From Dallia pectoralis (Eukaryota > Chordata > Actinopteri > Esociformes > Umbridae), in the NCBI GenBank assembly GCA_029465975.1, contig CM055750.1:2965548-3029547 (forward strand): 64,000 bases of DNA, given 5' to 3'. A program made the position numbers and the translations under genes. The stretch's first letter is position 1, and each line of letters begins with the position of its first letter. The notes beneath the pieces are model-generated. The model did not search any database. It was not told the DNA's origin and was given only the letters and a program-made list of their open reading frames with translations. This document shows, piece after piece, positions 49,101-61,500 of the stretch.

Positions 49101-49591
49101 TAGTATGTAGTGTATAGTATGTAGTGTAGTAGTAGTGTATAGTAGTGTGTATAGTATGTAGTGTATAGTATGTAGTGTATAGTATGTAGTGTGTATATAG
49201 TATGTAGTGTATAGTATGTATGTAGTGTATGTAGTGTATAGTGTGTAGTGTATAGTAGTGTATAGTGTATAGTATGTAGTGTGTATAGTATGTAGTGTGT
49301 ATAGTATGTAGTGTGTATAGTATGTAGTGTATAGTATGTAGTGTATAGTATGTAGTGTATAGTATGTAGCGTATAGTATGTAGTGTGTATAGTATGTAGT
49401 GTGTATAGTATGTATAGTGTATAGTATGTAGTGTATAGTATGTAGTGTATAGTATGTAGTGTGTATAGTATGTAGTGTATAGTATGTAGTGTATAGTATG
49501 TAGTGTGTATAGTATGTAGTGTATAGTATGTAGTGTATAGTATGTAGTGTGTATAGTATGTAGTGTATAGTATGTAGTGTATAGTATGTAG
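46131..49591. repeat. GT/TA low-complexity tandem array, left part
   Basis: About 3.46 kb of interleaved TAGTGTATAGTATG and TAGTGTGTATAGTATG units (14 and 16 bp), with variants ending in ATTATG or ACAGTATG. The plus strand has almost no C. The complementary strand therefore has almost no G and cannot form TAG or TGA stops, which produces an 825-codon frame (47329-49806 minus) and a 433-codon frame of Tyr/Thr/His/Ile/Leu repeats. These are not genes. Units are more uniform towards the right end. Confidence 0.97.
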
Positions 49592-50699
49592 CAGAGCTGT
49601 AGTACTCGAGACCGGTCTCGGTCTCGAGACCGGTCTCGAGACCACTTTTTTAAGGTCTCGGTCTCGTCTCGGTCTCGGTTACATTTGGACTCGGTCTCGA
49701 CTCGGTCTCGGACAGTAAGGACTCGTAAATTCTTCCTAGACCAGCCGAGACCAGCGTAGAAATTATCGCCCACAATTTTTTCTAGCAAAATATTTAAGTA
49801 TGACATGTAGAGGCTGTATTTCCATTGGCTGTATTTCGTCAGTCAGACTGTTTTTTTCTGATGTGGCTTATCCCGCCAATGGCTATCTACTTTTGAAGAA
49901 AAGCCCACCCCAGCGTCGCTAGAGCGTGCACCCATTCACGTAAATACTTCAATCTTAAACATATGCTCGATCATGTCTGCACAATCAGCCAATATATTCG
50001 TTTAGCCTATATTCAGTACAGTGAGCACAAATAAATAATTTGTCCGAAAACACACAGCGGTTAGTAATTAAAATACATATATCATGTTGAAAAGCTACAG
50101 CCGACGTCCTTCCATGACTTTTCCTAAATACGTGCATTTTACCTTGTCCCGTTTTCAGAATTGCAAAATCACAAACCGAACAATATATAAAACTACTATT
50201 TACATGTTTTTTGATACCTAAACTGCCTTCCTGTCGCCAAAATCCCACGCCGCTGGGCGTTGGTACCCTAATTGCGGTACCCAGACACCGATCACACTTC
50301 ACTGAGCCTATGATGGCAATGGTTGAATGGGCGATACACAGACAAATACTACGAGAACACATATAGACAATAGTCTGATTGGCTTGGTTGAACTACAAAA
50401 AAGAGGTACGTTTATAAAGAAATATGTTTCACTAAATAAACAGAACGAATTCCGCCAAATACATACAGCCCCATTCATGTGTCATGCGCCTATTGCACTC
50501 AATAATTAATAACGAATGAACCACAGTGTATTCATATAGCCTACAAGAGACTTCAACAAAATATTGTTTTGTATCGAAATTAAACGAATATAAACAATAA
50601 TTATTAATAGGCTAACTACAAATGGGGGATAAATGAAATTACTCATGCAAACAGAAGGACGTGGGACATACATAAGTCCGGGGGGCATACGGCAGAAAG

Positions 50700-50890
50700 A
50701 GCATAAAACTGGACCGGTTATGGTCCGATCTTTATAACTGGGCCCGTTTTGGTCCGATCTTTATTAAACTGGACGGGTTTTGGTCTGATCTATATGAACA
50801 CTGTGCGCAGTTCAACCGGGTTAGTTTGCTGCTGTCTCATGTGCACTCGGAACAATAATGAACACTGTGCGCAGTGCAACCGGTTCGTTT
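50700..50890 (+). repeat. Short internal direct repeats in the hAT-type element
   Basis: Three copies of about 30 bp (AAACTGGACCGG ... TGGTCCGATCTTTAT, with variants) lie at about 50705-50793. Two copies of AACACTGTGCGCAGTTCAAC / AACACTGTGCGCAGTGCAAC, about 64 bp apart, follow. Confidence 0.7.
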
Positions 50891-51300
50891 GCGTGTCCTG
50901 CTCAAGCAGACAAACAACTGAAGCTGCGTGCCTGTGGACGGATAAATAATTATAAATAGATTTGTTTATCGGCCAATAAAAATCATTTGATTGCAAGTCG
51001 CTAGTGATCTAAAATGTGTTAGCATTTACTACATCAACATAGGACATACAGTTTGATGGATTTTCATTTATTCGATTTTTAGAAATTTTAATATCATAGC
51101 CTGTGCATTTTAAAATCATGGTTTTATTTTCGTATTTTATGTTTACATAAGACAATAAATAGGCCTACATACTCTTTTAATAAAATCCATTTCATTCAGG
51201 ATGACAACACAGTAGATGATCTGATGCTGTTGGTCAAGTGTTTTTTTTTACATTGGTCATTGGACCAAAAACATGTCATATTATTTAGTGTTGATATGAC

Positions 51301-51419
51301 TGGTCTCGGTCTCGGCCCCCTTCGGTCTCGGTCTCGTCTCGGTCTCGGCCCCCTTCGGTCTTGGTCTCGTCTCGGTCTCGGCCCCCTTCGGTCTCGGTCT
51401 CGTCTCGGTCTCGCTTTAG
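51301..51419. repeat. 33-bp GGTCTCG tandem repeat at the element's right end
   Basis: About 3.6 copies of a 33-bp unit containing TCGGTCTCGGCCCCCTTCGG and TCTCGTC. They mirror the GGTCTCG-rich left terminus in opposite orientation, so the two ends could pair over a long stretch. The Arg/Asp-rich minus-strand frame across it is a repeat artefact. Confidence 0.9.
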
Positions 51420-51440
51420 GTGGTCTCGAGCACAGCTCTG

Positions 51441-51895
51441 GTATGTAGTATGTATAGTATGTAGTGTATAGCATGTAGTGTATAGTATGTAGTGTATAGT
51501 ATGTAGTGTGTATAGTATGTAGTGTGTATAGTATGTAGTGTATAGCATGTAGTGTATAGTATGTAGTGTATAGTATGTAGTGTGTATAGTATGTAGTGTA
51601 TAGTATGTAGTGTATAGTATGTAGTGTATAGTATGTAGTGTGTATAGTATGTAGTGTGTATAGTATGTAGTGTGTATAGTATGTAGTGTGTATAGTATGT
51701 AGTGCATAGTATGTAGTGTGTATAGTATGTAGTGTGTATATTATGTAGTGTGTATAGTATGTAGTGTGTATAGTATGTAGTGTGTAGTGTGTATAGTATG
51801 TAGTGTGTAGTGTGTATAGTATGTAGTGTGTAGTGTGTATAGTATGTATGTAGTGTATAGTATGTAGTGTATAGTATGCTGTGTCTATAGTATGG
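51441..51895. repeat. GT/TA low-complexity tandem array, right part
   Basis: Continuation of the same TAGTGTATAGTATG / TAGTGTGTATAGTATG array beyond the hAT-type element. The left and right parts total about 3.9 kb. Confidence 0.96.
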
Positions 51896-51999
51896 TGATG
51901 AGATGGGATGTTTGGAATTCAGCAGCTGTTTTTGTTGTAAAAGCTAAAATACTAGAAGCTGTGGGTGGATTTGCACTGTAACAAATATGTTTTTTTTTA

Positions 52000-52745
52000 G
52001 TGCAGGGCGCAGCATGAGTTTAAACTGGAAAGCACCACAGGAAGAGGAATGGTTAAGAAACACACATATGGTCAAACACAGGGAATCCTAAAACGGTCAG
52101 CAACTGGCTTGATATCAAAATTACAGTCAAAGGCTACAGTGCAGCTATAGGGAGACGCGCTAGGAATCAGAGTCCAGGGTAAACAGAAGGGAGTCACGCT
52201 AGGAATCAGAGTCCAGGATAAACAGAAGGGAGTCACGCTAGGAATCAGAGTCCAGGATAAACAGACAGGAGTCACGCTAGGAATCAGAGTCCAGGGTAAA
52301 CAGAAGGGAGTCACGCTAGGAATCAGAGTCCAGGATAAACAGACAGGAGTCACGCTAGGAATCAGAGTCCAGGGTAAACAGACAGGAGTCACGCTAGGAA
52401 TCAGAGTCCAGGGTAAACAGACAGGAGTCACGCTAGGAATCAGAGTCCAGGGTAAACAGACAGGAACAGGTTGGCATCTGAGGTATGACTGTATTAAAGG
52501 TCCATCAAGAAGGTTTGGTGTGGACGTGTCAGAACAGACAATACCTGACGAAGAGAAAAAGAACCAGGACCGAACTAAATAGGCAAGAGATAATAGGTGG
52601 TGGAGAAAACAGGTGATGTTGGTGAACCAAAATAATTGATCATAGAATTACAGAAACAAGAATCAGAAACCGAAATGCCTGGAAATAACAGACACTAGAC
52701 AGACTAGGAAAACAAGAAAAACAGAAAACAGCGGACCACACAATT
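52000..52745 (-). mobile_element. Possible LTR-retrotransposon LTR or leader remnant
   Basis: Phrases such as CAGGGAATCCTAAAACGG, GAAGAGAAAAAGAACCAGG and ACTAAATAGGCAAGAG, then GAAATAACAGACACTAGACA, resemble the reverse strand of LTR/leader sequences common in fish retrotransposons. CTATTTAG (minus) could be the TATA element. No borders or target duplication could be defined, and an expanded 39-bp minisatellite sits inside. This is a weak, memory-based call. Confidence 0.3.
52151..52468. repeat. 39-bp minisatellite
   Basis: About eight copies of a 39-bp unit containing GTCACGCTAGGAATCAGAGT and CCAGGGTAAACAGA. They alternate between GGGTAAACAGACAGG and GGATAAACAGAAGGG types. The unit is 13 codons, so a 119-codon minus-strand frame results by chance. 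Confidence 0.95.
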
Positions 52746-54540
52746 GCGTTTTATTTTTCATTTTAATTAGAACGAATAACCAGAAGTTCTAAACATTAAC
52801 TGTGGCTTTGAGCAATTAATCACTTTTTTACAGCTAAATTTGACATATTTTCCTCCCACCTTAATCTGAATTAATTCGTTTGAGAAAAAGACAGGAGAGC
52901 AGTAAAATTGAGATTTCAGAGCCACGCTTTAATTTTAAAAGACATCTTGCTTCGCGTTCACTTGAGATGTGGAGAATTCTTAAATCGAGCCAGTGCACTA
53001 ACTCGATAATATAAAATAAATAAAGTATACATTTGATATTTCTGAAAAGAAAATCCGTCGACGCTTCTAAAAGAGGAATATATGTCAAGCAGGTGTCAGA
53101 AGGAATGCTTGATCTTTTTAGTGAATCTGGCACCTTAACATAAGAGGAGCCACGCCAGAGTCCGGAAAAACGTAATAAACACGACTTTAAGTCGTCCGTG
53201 TCTCTCCAGGCTAGAGACGCCATGACAGGATTTGTGTTTTGATGTTTGCCAAAAATATAATCAATTGCTGGAATGGGTTTTAAAAGATCAGAATTCATAT
53301 CAGAAAGTTTCTTGTCCTGACGATTCAGGGGCTTTGGCTAAACAAGACTGATTGGTCCAGCAGAGCGATCAGTTCACCAGCGTCTGAGCCAGGGCTATTG
53401 CACACAGACAGCATAAGACAGTTGACAGCTTTGACAATATAAGACAGTTGCCCAAAGCAAAAGGCTTTGGCTTGAAGCTCTTTATAGATCTCTGGGTATC
53501 TAAGAATCCTTATTGTCCGTTCGAGGGGCTGGAGCCATGACACACTTAAGCTTCGTTCTTTGACCAAATCGTGATCAAATAATATTAATCCGAATAAACG
53601 CAACATCTGAGAGCACCGGTCACATGACTGTCAGTTCATCACGACGCAATAACGAACGCGCCGGTGTTTAAGAGTCGTGTTGCAAGAACACCAAGACGTG
53701 TTTGGACGGAACCGACCCGACCGTCGTCACGGTGGTTCACAATCGCCGGGACGACTCTCACCGCGTCGGTGCGTGGGACGTGCTATGTTCAGCGCAGTTC
53801 ACTCAAGGTTCAGTACAATTCTCCACTGGATGTGTCTGACTGGAACACGAAGGCAGCGCACGTGCTGACGGGAACATGAAGGCAGCGCACGTCTCCATGT
53901 GCACGGTAAAAGCGGTGAAACATTTATGCATATACGGACGGTTCATGTCGAGGACACGGGCACGGCCTGTCTCTCACTCCTCGTCTGGTGTCAACTGCTA
54001 CGTCTGGTTCTCCTCAGGTTGCTCCCAATAATGAGTCCTAACAGTGAAGGAATATAAACTGGACACTGCAGTGTTTTGGGTCACTATTTTCTATAGTCTC
54101 CAGTTCATTTGCACACAAAACACTTTAGTCGTTGTTTTAATATAAACAGGAGAACCATTGCCGTAAATACATTGTGTAATGTCTGGTCAAAGCACCCCGT
54201 TTGATAGGGGCAAACATTAATTCTGTCACAATAGGTCAAACACAATCTTTGAACTGAGGTGATACTTTTTCATCAACCATCAAGCCACAAAGAAAGGAGT
54301 TTTACTCGGATCTGTTGAGTTCAATTACACATCGAGTGCTTTGCATTGTGCAGCTTAAGCCTTTTCTCGCGCGCTAGGCAATAAAGTCCATATATTTGCC
54401 AGCGCTGCTGTTTAATTGGCTTTAAGGCAGTCAGTCATTATTTATTGTATTGGACAGACTTCAGACGCTTTTGGAAAAGGCAGCGATGGACATTTCATTA
54501 CACTGTGCCAAGCTCTATTTCACACATTTGTTCATTATCA
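52746..54540. other. Unassigned non-coding stretch
   Basis: No domain was recognised in the frames at 52861-53298 or 53325-53606 (minus). No repeat was seen apart from a short duplication of GAAGGCAGCGCACGT at 53848-53891. Confidence 0.5.
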
Positions 54541-54595
54541 AAGCTATCGATGTGTGTGTGGTGTGGTGTGTGTGTGTGTGTGGTGTGTGTCTACT
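54541..54595. repeat. Imperfect GT microsatellite
   Basis: TG-rich run with GTGGTGTGG interruptions. Confidence 0.88.
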
Positions 54596-54992
54596 TCACA
54601 CCTTGGTGCACATCCATCGAACGAGCCATGCGAGCTGAATCACCAAGAGACTTAACGTCTTGCAGTCTCACAGAGTATATGCTTACTTCGACTGAGTGAT
54701 TTCCGAACAAATCTCACAAAAAGGAAGATTAATATCGAAGCTTCTTACATTAGTCCACTACCGTTTGACACTATATTGAGCGTGGGTGGTCACTAGTGTC
54801 ACTGTACTCAGATAACAACCACCAAACTTCAGCCACACCTCTATTATGGGCTGTTTCTAGTGTTCGGCTAACTAAATGTTGTAAAAAAACACTAGAAAAC
54901 AGAAATATGTTCTGCTATTAAATCCACCCTTTCACACTGCTGTTGGCTATGCCGATAATCCAGGTTCCTCAGTTTCACTGTTTTTGTTGACA
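54596..54992. other. Unassigned non-coding stretch
   Basis: No gene was recognised. Confidence 0.5.
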
Positions 54993-55256
54993 AACACTGT
55001 AGTTTCACTGTGGTTATTGTACACAGTCACTGCTGTTTCTATATATGTAATGTGGATGAACACTGTAGTTTCACTGTGGTTATTGTACACAGTCACTGCT
55101 GTTTCTATATGTAATGTGGACGAACACTCTAGTTTCACTGTGGTTATTGTACACAGTCACTGCTGTTTCTATATGTAATGTGGACGAACACTGTAGTTTC
55201 ACTGTGGTTATTGTACACAGTCACTGCCGTTTCTATGTAATGTGGATGAACACTGT
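54993..55256. repeat. 64-bp minisatellite
   Basis: About four copies of a unit of about 64 bp containing CACTGTAGTTTCACTGTGGT and TATTGTACACAGTCACTG. Copies vary by small ATAT insertions or deletions near TTTCTATATGTAATG. Confidence 0.93.
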
Positions 55257-55274
55257 ACTCTTGTCAGTGTGGCT

Positions 55275-55326
55275 GGTCACTGCTAAACTGAAGTGGGGTT
55301 GGTCACTGCTAAACTGAAGTGGGGTT
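55275..55326. repeat. Perfect 26-bp direct duplication
   Basis: GGTCACTGCTAAACTGAAGT plus GGGGTT is repeated twice head to tail. Confidence 0.93.
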
Positions 55327-56722
55327 GCCAAATTTTGATAAAAACACAACAACAAAAAATCTTATCTGAATAAGAGTATCACCATCTTGTGGGAAACAGA
55401 TTTTAATTCCTTTGGCCTCAGGTTTTAGGGTGATATGTATTTTTTCTTTAGATTACTGTTAGTCATGCTACTTGGGGAAGACCTGTTTATGACAAACAAA
55501 CATGCCTTGTTTGACAAGTAAAGTTTTTTTGCCAAGCACTAACAGGATTCCATCAAATTTACTTTCCGCAATTAATGATTTGCTAATATCAGCTACATCA
55601 GTAGCGGGCAAAGTTTTGTAAACTCGTTTTAACGGGCTATTTTCGAAATTCCAGACAGATATATATGTGCACGGGAAAATTGTTACGGTATTCCTATACT
55701 ATAACAATTTTGCCGGAGATAAGCGGTCATTACAATTTGCATTACAAGCCTTGGTAGTTATACATGGCTCGTGTTAACGAAATCGAAAAATATATAATTT
55801 ACAATCGCAACGGAAATAAAACATGGCTGACATTCCGTGTGTTGGTGATAAAAAAACTTTCAGAAACACTGCAGCTCCAGGGGGCAGTAATATCACCTTC
55901 AGCCCGCTATCAGACATTCCACATGGGCTTTTAAAGACCGACATTTGTGTGCAAAGGTAATTTGTGCTCAAGCAGCAGCCTATTTAACGCACAAACGAAA
56001 GCACATAAGCACGTAAACCGTTCACTACCGGACGAACTAAAACAGGCATGTGTGTGTCTTTCGAATACATGCTGGTTCGATACATACAGAATTTATATCT
56101 GATCATCACTTGTCCCAGCATGTCTCGAGTCAGATATGATGACATCTGATCTCTGTAATATTTAGTCGAACTGACAGATACAGTTGGGTGTTTACACAGA
56201 TACAGTTCAGCCTGGATATACATTATGGGATCAGCTAAAGACCTGTCATTCACAGGGGGGAGAAAGAGATGCAGGCGACGGCTGATTTGTAAGGCAAAAG
56301 ACACTCGCTCAATTGCACGATTTGTCATTGCACCTCCAGGGGGTTGACAAAAATCCTGGGGGGAAAATAGGGATGTTGCTAAATGGTTTGAATGCCACTT
56401 GGTTCACTACAGTTCACTGTTTATATATATATATATATACTGTATATATCACCGTAGTTTGTGTGGGTGGTCGCTATATCTTCACTGCGTTTAACGTGGG
56501 GCTTCATCGTATAATTGTGTGTGTTACATTTTATGTATTACTCTCATGTTATGTGTCCATGATAGGCACTAATCAACTTCCCTCTAATCATCGTTTTCTT
56601 CCACCAAGGTCAACATTAAATAGCATTTAGAACAAATAGCGCTGAAACATAAGTATATAACTTTCCCTTAACTATCAGATGTAAACCTCTAGGCACTGGG
56701 CTTTGAAGGGAGGTGGTCTGAG
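55327..56722. other. Unassigned non-coding stretch
   Basis: No gene was recognised. A short AT microsatellite lies at about 56421-56448. Confidence 0.5.
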
Positions 56723-57374
56723 AAAACATGACTGACAGGTTGCTGCTGGGACACCAAACATGACTGACATGTTGCTACAGGGATACCAAACATGACTGAC
56801 ATGTTGCTACAGGGATACCAAACATGACTGACATGTTGCTGCAGGGATACCAAACATGACTGACATGTGGAAGCAAGGATACCAAACATGACTGACATGT
56901 AGCTACAGGGATACCAAACATGACTGACATGTTGCTACAGGGATACCAAACATGACTGACATGTAGCTACAGGGATACCAAACATGACTGACATGTTGCT
57001 GCAGGGATACCAAACATGACTGACATGTGGAAGCAAGGATACCAAACATGACTGACATGTTGCTACAGGGATACCAAACATGACTGACATGTTGCTACAG
57101 GGATACCAAACATGACTGACATGTTGATGCTGGGATACCAAACATGACTGACATGTAGCTGCATGGATACCAAACATGACTGACAGGTTGATGCTGGGAT
57201 ACCAAACATGAGTGACAGGTTGCTGCTGGGATACCAAACATGACTGACAGGTTGATGCAGGGATACCAAACATGACTGACATGTAGCTGCATGGATACCA
57301 AACATGACTGACAGGTTGCTGCTGGGATACCAAACATGAGTGACATGTTGCTTCAGGGATACCAAACATGACTG
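56723..57374. repeat. 32-bp minisatellite
   Basis: About 20 copies of a 32-bp unit containing ACCAAACATGACTGACATGT and TGCTACAGGGAT. Variants are GTAGCTACAGG, GTTGCTGCTGG, GTTGATGCTGG and GTGGAAGCAAGG. The minus-strand frames across it are repetitive and artefactual. Confidence 0.96.
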
Positions 57375-58511
57375 AGTGTATCATTCACGGAAAGTCGTCC
57401 CAAAAGGATGAGTCCACAAATTACTTGGAAGAGGCCACATTTAAGAGGGATGAGCTTATTCTCTGAGAGCAGATTTAAAGGGCTTTTTATAATCACACAG
57501 TACGTCATGAACACTGTTATTGGCCACAAATTCAAACAGATCTGTCTGAAACAGAACAACGACCGTAACGTAAATGTTCTGCCAAGTCTGGAAATTAGAG
57601 GGACAAACGGGTAATCAACAATTGGTCAAGTCAAAAATGCAGTCTCCAATTACAACATGTTTATGTTCTCTCAAAATACTCATGACATTTTTGACATCCT
57701 GTCTAATGTTATTTCACCAATTACTGGTCTAAATTATTAATTTTCAAAATCTGGATAATGCCAAGTTATCATATACAATTGTTTTCACATTTTTTGGTTG
57801 CAGGACCTACACAGGATTCCCAGAACAAAAGTGGAAAATGATTTGAGGTTACAATGACTGTGCCTTTAGTGTTAATGTGCATAAATGTGAATTCCAAGTC
57901 TTCAGAAGAAATGTGAAACAATTGTACCCTGTATTTTGTTCAAAGGTGATTTTCTATCCATAAAATCATTATTGTTAAAAATGCTATTTAAGAATAACAT
58001 GAATTTACCTTCTTTTTCTATTTTTCAACAGCATAATGTGCTTATTTTTCCCACTGTAGATCAGACTGTGGGTGTCCTAGAAACCCAGCAGCACATTATT
58101 GTTCCAGACATTGGTGTGGCTAGCACAACTCAAAGGGAATTCTGGGAAACATAATGACATGAATTAATTAGGGCACGGCAGCCTGTTGTGGACCATAGGG
58201 TTTAAAAAAGAATAGTCAAATTCGTACCTTATCCCAGAACAACCCACACCATCCTAACTTGCCATGTCCAAAAAACTGTCACATACAAAGACTCCGGGAC
58301 ACCAAACAATTCCAGGAAGCATGCCGAGAGAGGCATTGATGGGAGTCATTTATTCCCGTTGGTTTGGTCTGTGAGTGCTACCGCCAGCATGTCGACTGGG
58401 ACATTTGATTCATGCCACGGTAACCACGGTAATCAGGGGGTCGTGAGGAGACGAGAGCACAGTTGCAATTTCCTGAAAAGGTCACCACTCTAATGACACG
58501 CATTAACCCAG
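57375..58511. other. Unassigned non-coding stretch
   Basis: No gene was recognised. Confidence 0.5.
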
Positions 58512-61500
58512 TCACCAGCCGTCACAGAGGTGCTGGAAACTGATCCACTCACCGGCCGTTACAGAGGTGATGGAAACTGATCCACTCACCAGCCGTTACA
58601 GAGGTGCTGGAAACTGATCCACTCACCAGCCGTTACAGAGGTGATGGAAACTGATCCACTCACCGGCCGTCACAGAGGTGCTGGAAACTGATCCACTCAC
58701 CAGCCGTCACAGAGGTGCTGGAAACTGATCCACTCACCGGCCGTTACAGAGGTGCTGGAAACTGATCCACTCACCAGCCGTTACAGAGGTGCTGGAAACT
58801 GATCCACTCACCAGCCGTTACAGAGGTGATGGAAACTGATCCACTCACCGGCCGTCACAGAGGTGCTGGAAACTGATCCACTCACCGGCCGTCACAGAGG
58901 TGCTGGAAACTGATCCACTCACCGGCCGTTACAGAGGTGATGGAAACTGATCCACTCACCGGCCGTCACAGAGGTGCTGGAAACTGATCCACTCACCAGC
59001 CGTTACAGAGGTGCTGGAAACTGATCCACTCACCAGCCGTTACAGAGGTGATGGAAACTGATCCACTCACGGGCCGTCACAGAGGTGCTGGAAACTGATC
59101 CAGTCACCAGCCGTTACAGAGGTGCTGGAAACTGATCCACTCACCAGCCGTTACAGAGGTGCTGGAAACTGATCCACTCACCGGCCGTTACAGAGGTGAT
59201 GGAAACTGATCCTCTCACCGGCCGTCACAGAGGTGCTGGAAACTGATCCACTCACCAGCCGTTACAGAGGTGCTGAAAACTGATCCACTCACCGGCCGTC
59301 ACAGAGGTGCTGGAAACTGATCCAGTCACCGGCCGTCACAGAGGTGCTGGAAACTGATCCAGTCACCGACCGTCACAGAGGTGCTGGAAACTGATCCACT
59401 CACCGGCCGTCACGGAGGTGCTGGAAACTGATCCAGTCACCGGCCGTTACAGAGGTGATGGAAACTGATCCACTCACCGGCCGTCACAGAGGTGCTGGAA
59501 ACTGATCCACTCACCAGCCGTTACAGAGGTGCTGGAAACTGATCCACTCACCAGCCGTTACAGAGGTGCTGGAAACTGATCCACTCACCGGCCGTCACAG
59601 AGGTGCTGGAAACTGATCCAGTCACCGGCCGTCACAGAGGTGCTGGAAACTGATCCAGTCACCGACCGTCACAGAGGTGCTGGAAACTGATCCACTCACC
59701 GGCCGTCACGGAGGTGCTGGAAACTGATCCAGTCACCAGCCGTCACAGAGGTGCTGGAAACTGATCCATTCACCTGCCGTCACAGAGGTGCTGGAAACTG
59801 ATCCACTCACCAGCCGTTACAGAGGTGCTGGAAACTGATCCACTCACCAGCCGTTACAGAGGTGCTGGAAACTGATCCACTCACCGGCCGTTACAGAGTT
59901 GTTGGAAACTGATCCACTCACCGGCCGTTACAGAGGTGATGGAAACTGATCGACTCACTGGCCGTCACAGAGGTGCTGGAAACTGATCCTCTCACCGGCC
60001 GTCACAGAGGTGCTGGAAACTGATCCACTCACCAGCCGTTACAGAGGTGCTGGAAACTGATCCAGTCACCGGCCGTCACAGAGGTGCTGGAAACTGATCC
60101 AGTCACCGACCGTCACAGAGGTGCTGGAAACTGATCCACTCACCGGCCGTCACGGAGGTGCTGGAAACTGATCCAGTCACCAGCCGTTACAGAGGTGATG
60201 GAAACTGATCCACTCACCGGCCGTCACAAGCCGTTACAGAGGTGCTGGAAACTGATCCACTCACCGGCCGTTACAGAGGTGATGGAAACTGATCCTCTCA
60301 CCGGCCGTCACAGAGGTGCTGGAAACTGATCCACTCACCAGCCGTTACAGAGGTGCTGAAAACTGATCCACTCACCGGCCGTCACAGAGGTGCTGGAAAC
60401 TGATCCAGTCACCGGCCGTCACAGAGGTGCTGGAAACTGATCCAGTCACCGACCGTCACAGAGGTGCTGGAAACTGATCCACTCACCGGCCGTCACGGAG
60501 GTGCTGGAAACTGATCCAGTCACCGGCCGTTACAGAGGTGATGGAAACTGATCCACTCACCGGCCGTCACAGAGGTGCTGGAAACTGATCCACTCACCAG
60601 CCGTTACAGAGGTGCTGGAAACTGATCCACTCACCAGCCGTTACAGAGGTGCTGGAAACTGATCCACTCACCGGCCGTCACAGAGGTGCTGGAAACTGAT
60701 CCAGTCACCGGCCGTCACAGAGGTGCTGGAAACTGATCCAGTCACCGACCGTCACAGAGGTGCTGGAAACTGATCCACTCACCGGCCGTCACGGAGGTGC
60801 TGGAAACTGATCCAGTCACCAGCCGTCACAGAGGTGCTGGAAACTGATCCATTCACCTGCCGTCACAGAGGTGCTGGAAACTGATCCACTCACCAGCCGT
60901 TACAGAGGTGCTGGAAACTGATCCACTCACCAGCCGTTACAGAGGTGCTGGAAACTGATCCACTCACCGGCCGTTACAGAGTTGCTGGAAACTGATCCAC
61001 TCACCGGCCGTTACAGAGGTGATGGAAACTGATCGACTCACTGGCCGTCACAGAGGTGCTGGAAACTGATCCTCTCACCGGCCGTCACAGAGGTGCTGGA
61101 AACTGATCCACTCACCAGCCGTTACAGAGGTGCTGGAAACTGATCCAGTCACCGGCCGTCACAGAGGTGCTGGAAACTGATCCAGTCACCGACCGTCACA
61201 GAGGTGCTGGAAACTGATCCACTCACCGGCCGTCACGGAGGTGCTGGAAACTGATCCACTCACCAGCCGTTACAGAGGTGATGGAAACTGATCCACTCAC
61301 TGGCCGTCACAGAGGTGCTGGAAACTGATCCTCTCACCGGCCGTCACAGAGGTGCTGGAAACTGATCCACTCACCAGCCGTTACAGAGGTGCTGGAAACT
61401 GATCCACTCACCGGCCGTCACAGAGGTGCTGGAAACTGATCCAGTCACCGGCCGTCACAGAGGTGCTGGAAACTGATACAGTCACCGACCGTCACAGAGG

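Larger units (their letters stand above)
49592..51440. mobile_element. hAT-type DNA transposon with palindromic ends inside the array
   Basis: The element starts CAGAGCTGTAGTACTCGAGA and ends TCGAGCACAGCTCTG, with CAG...CTG termini and inverted ends. It is flanked by GTATGTAG on both sides (49584-49591 and 51441-51448), an 8-bp duplication, though within a repetitive target. The first 60 bp contain overlapping perfect palindromes (GAGACCGGTCTC, GGTCTCGAGACC). The right end carries several copies of a 33-bp GGTCTCG repeat. At 1849 bp it shows no intact transposase. A small plus-strand frame (50749-50949) is cysteine-rich but unassigned. Confidence 0.82.

Noticed and set aside
47329..49806. 825-codon minus-strand open frame (and a 433-codon overlapping frame)
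   Set aside because: It lies mostly in the G-free strand of the TAGTGTATAGTATG array, where TAG and TGA cannot occur. The product is only Tyr/Thr/His/Ile/Leu repeats in several frames at once.
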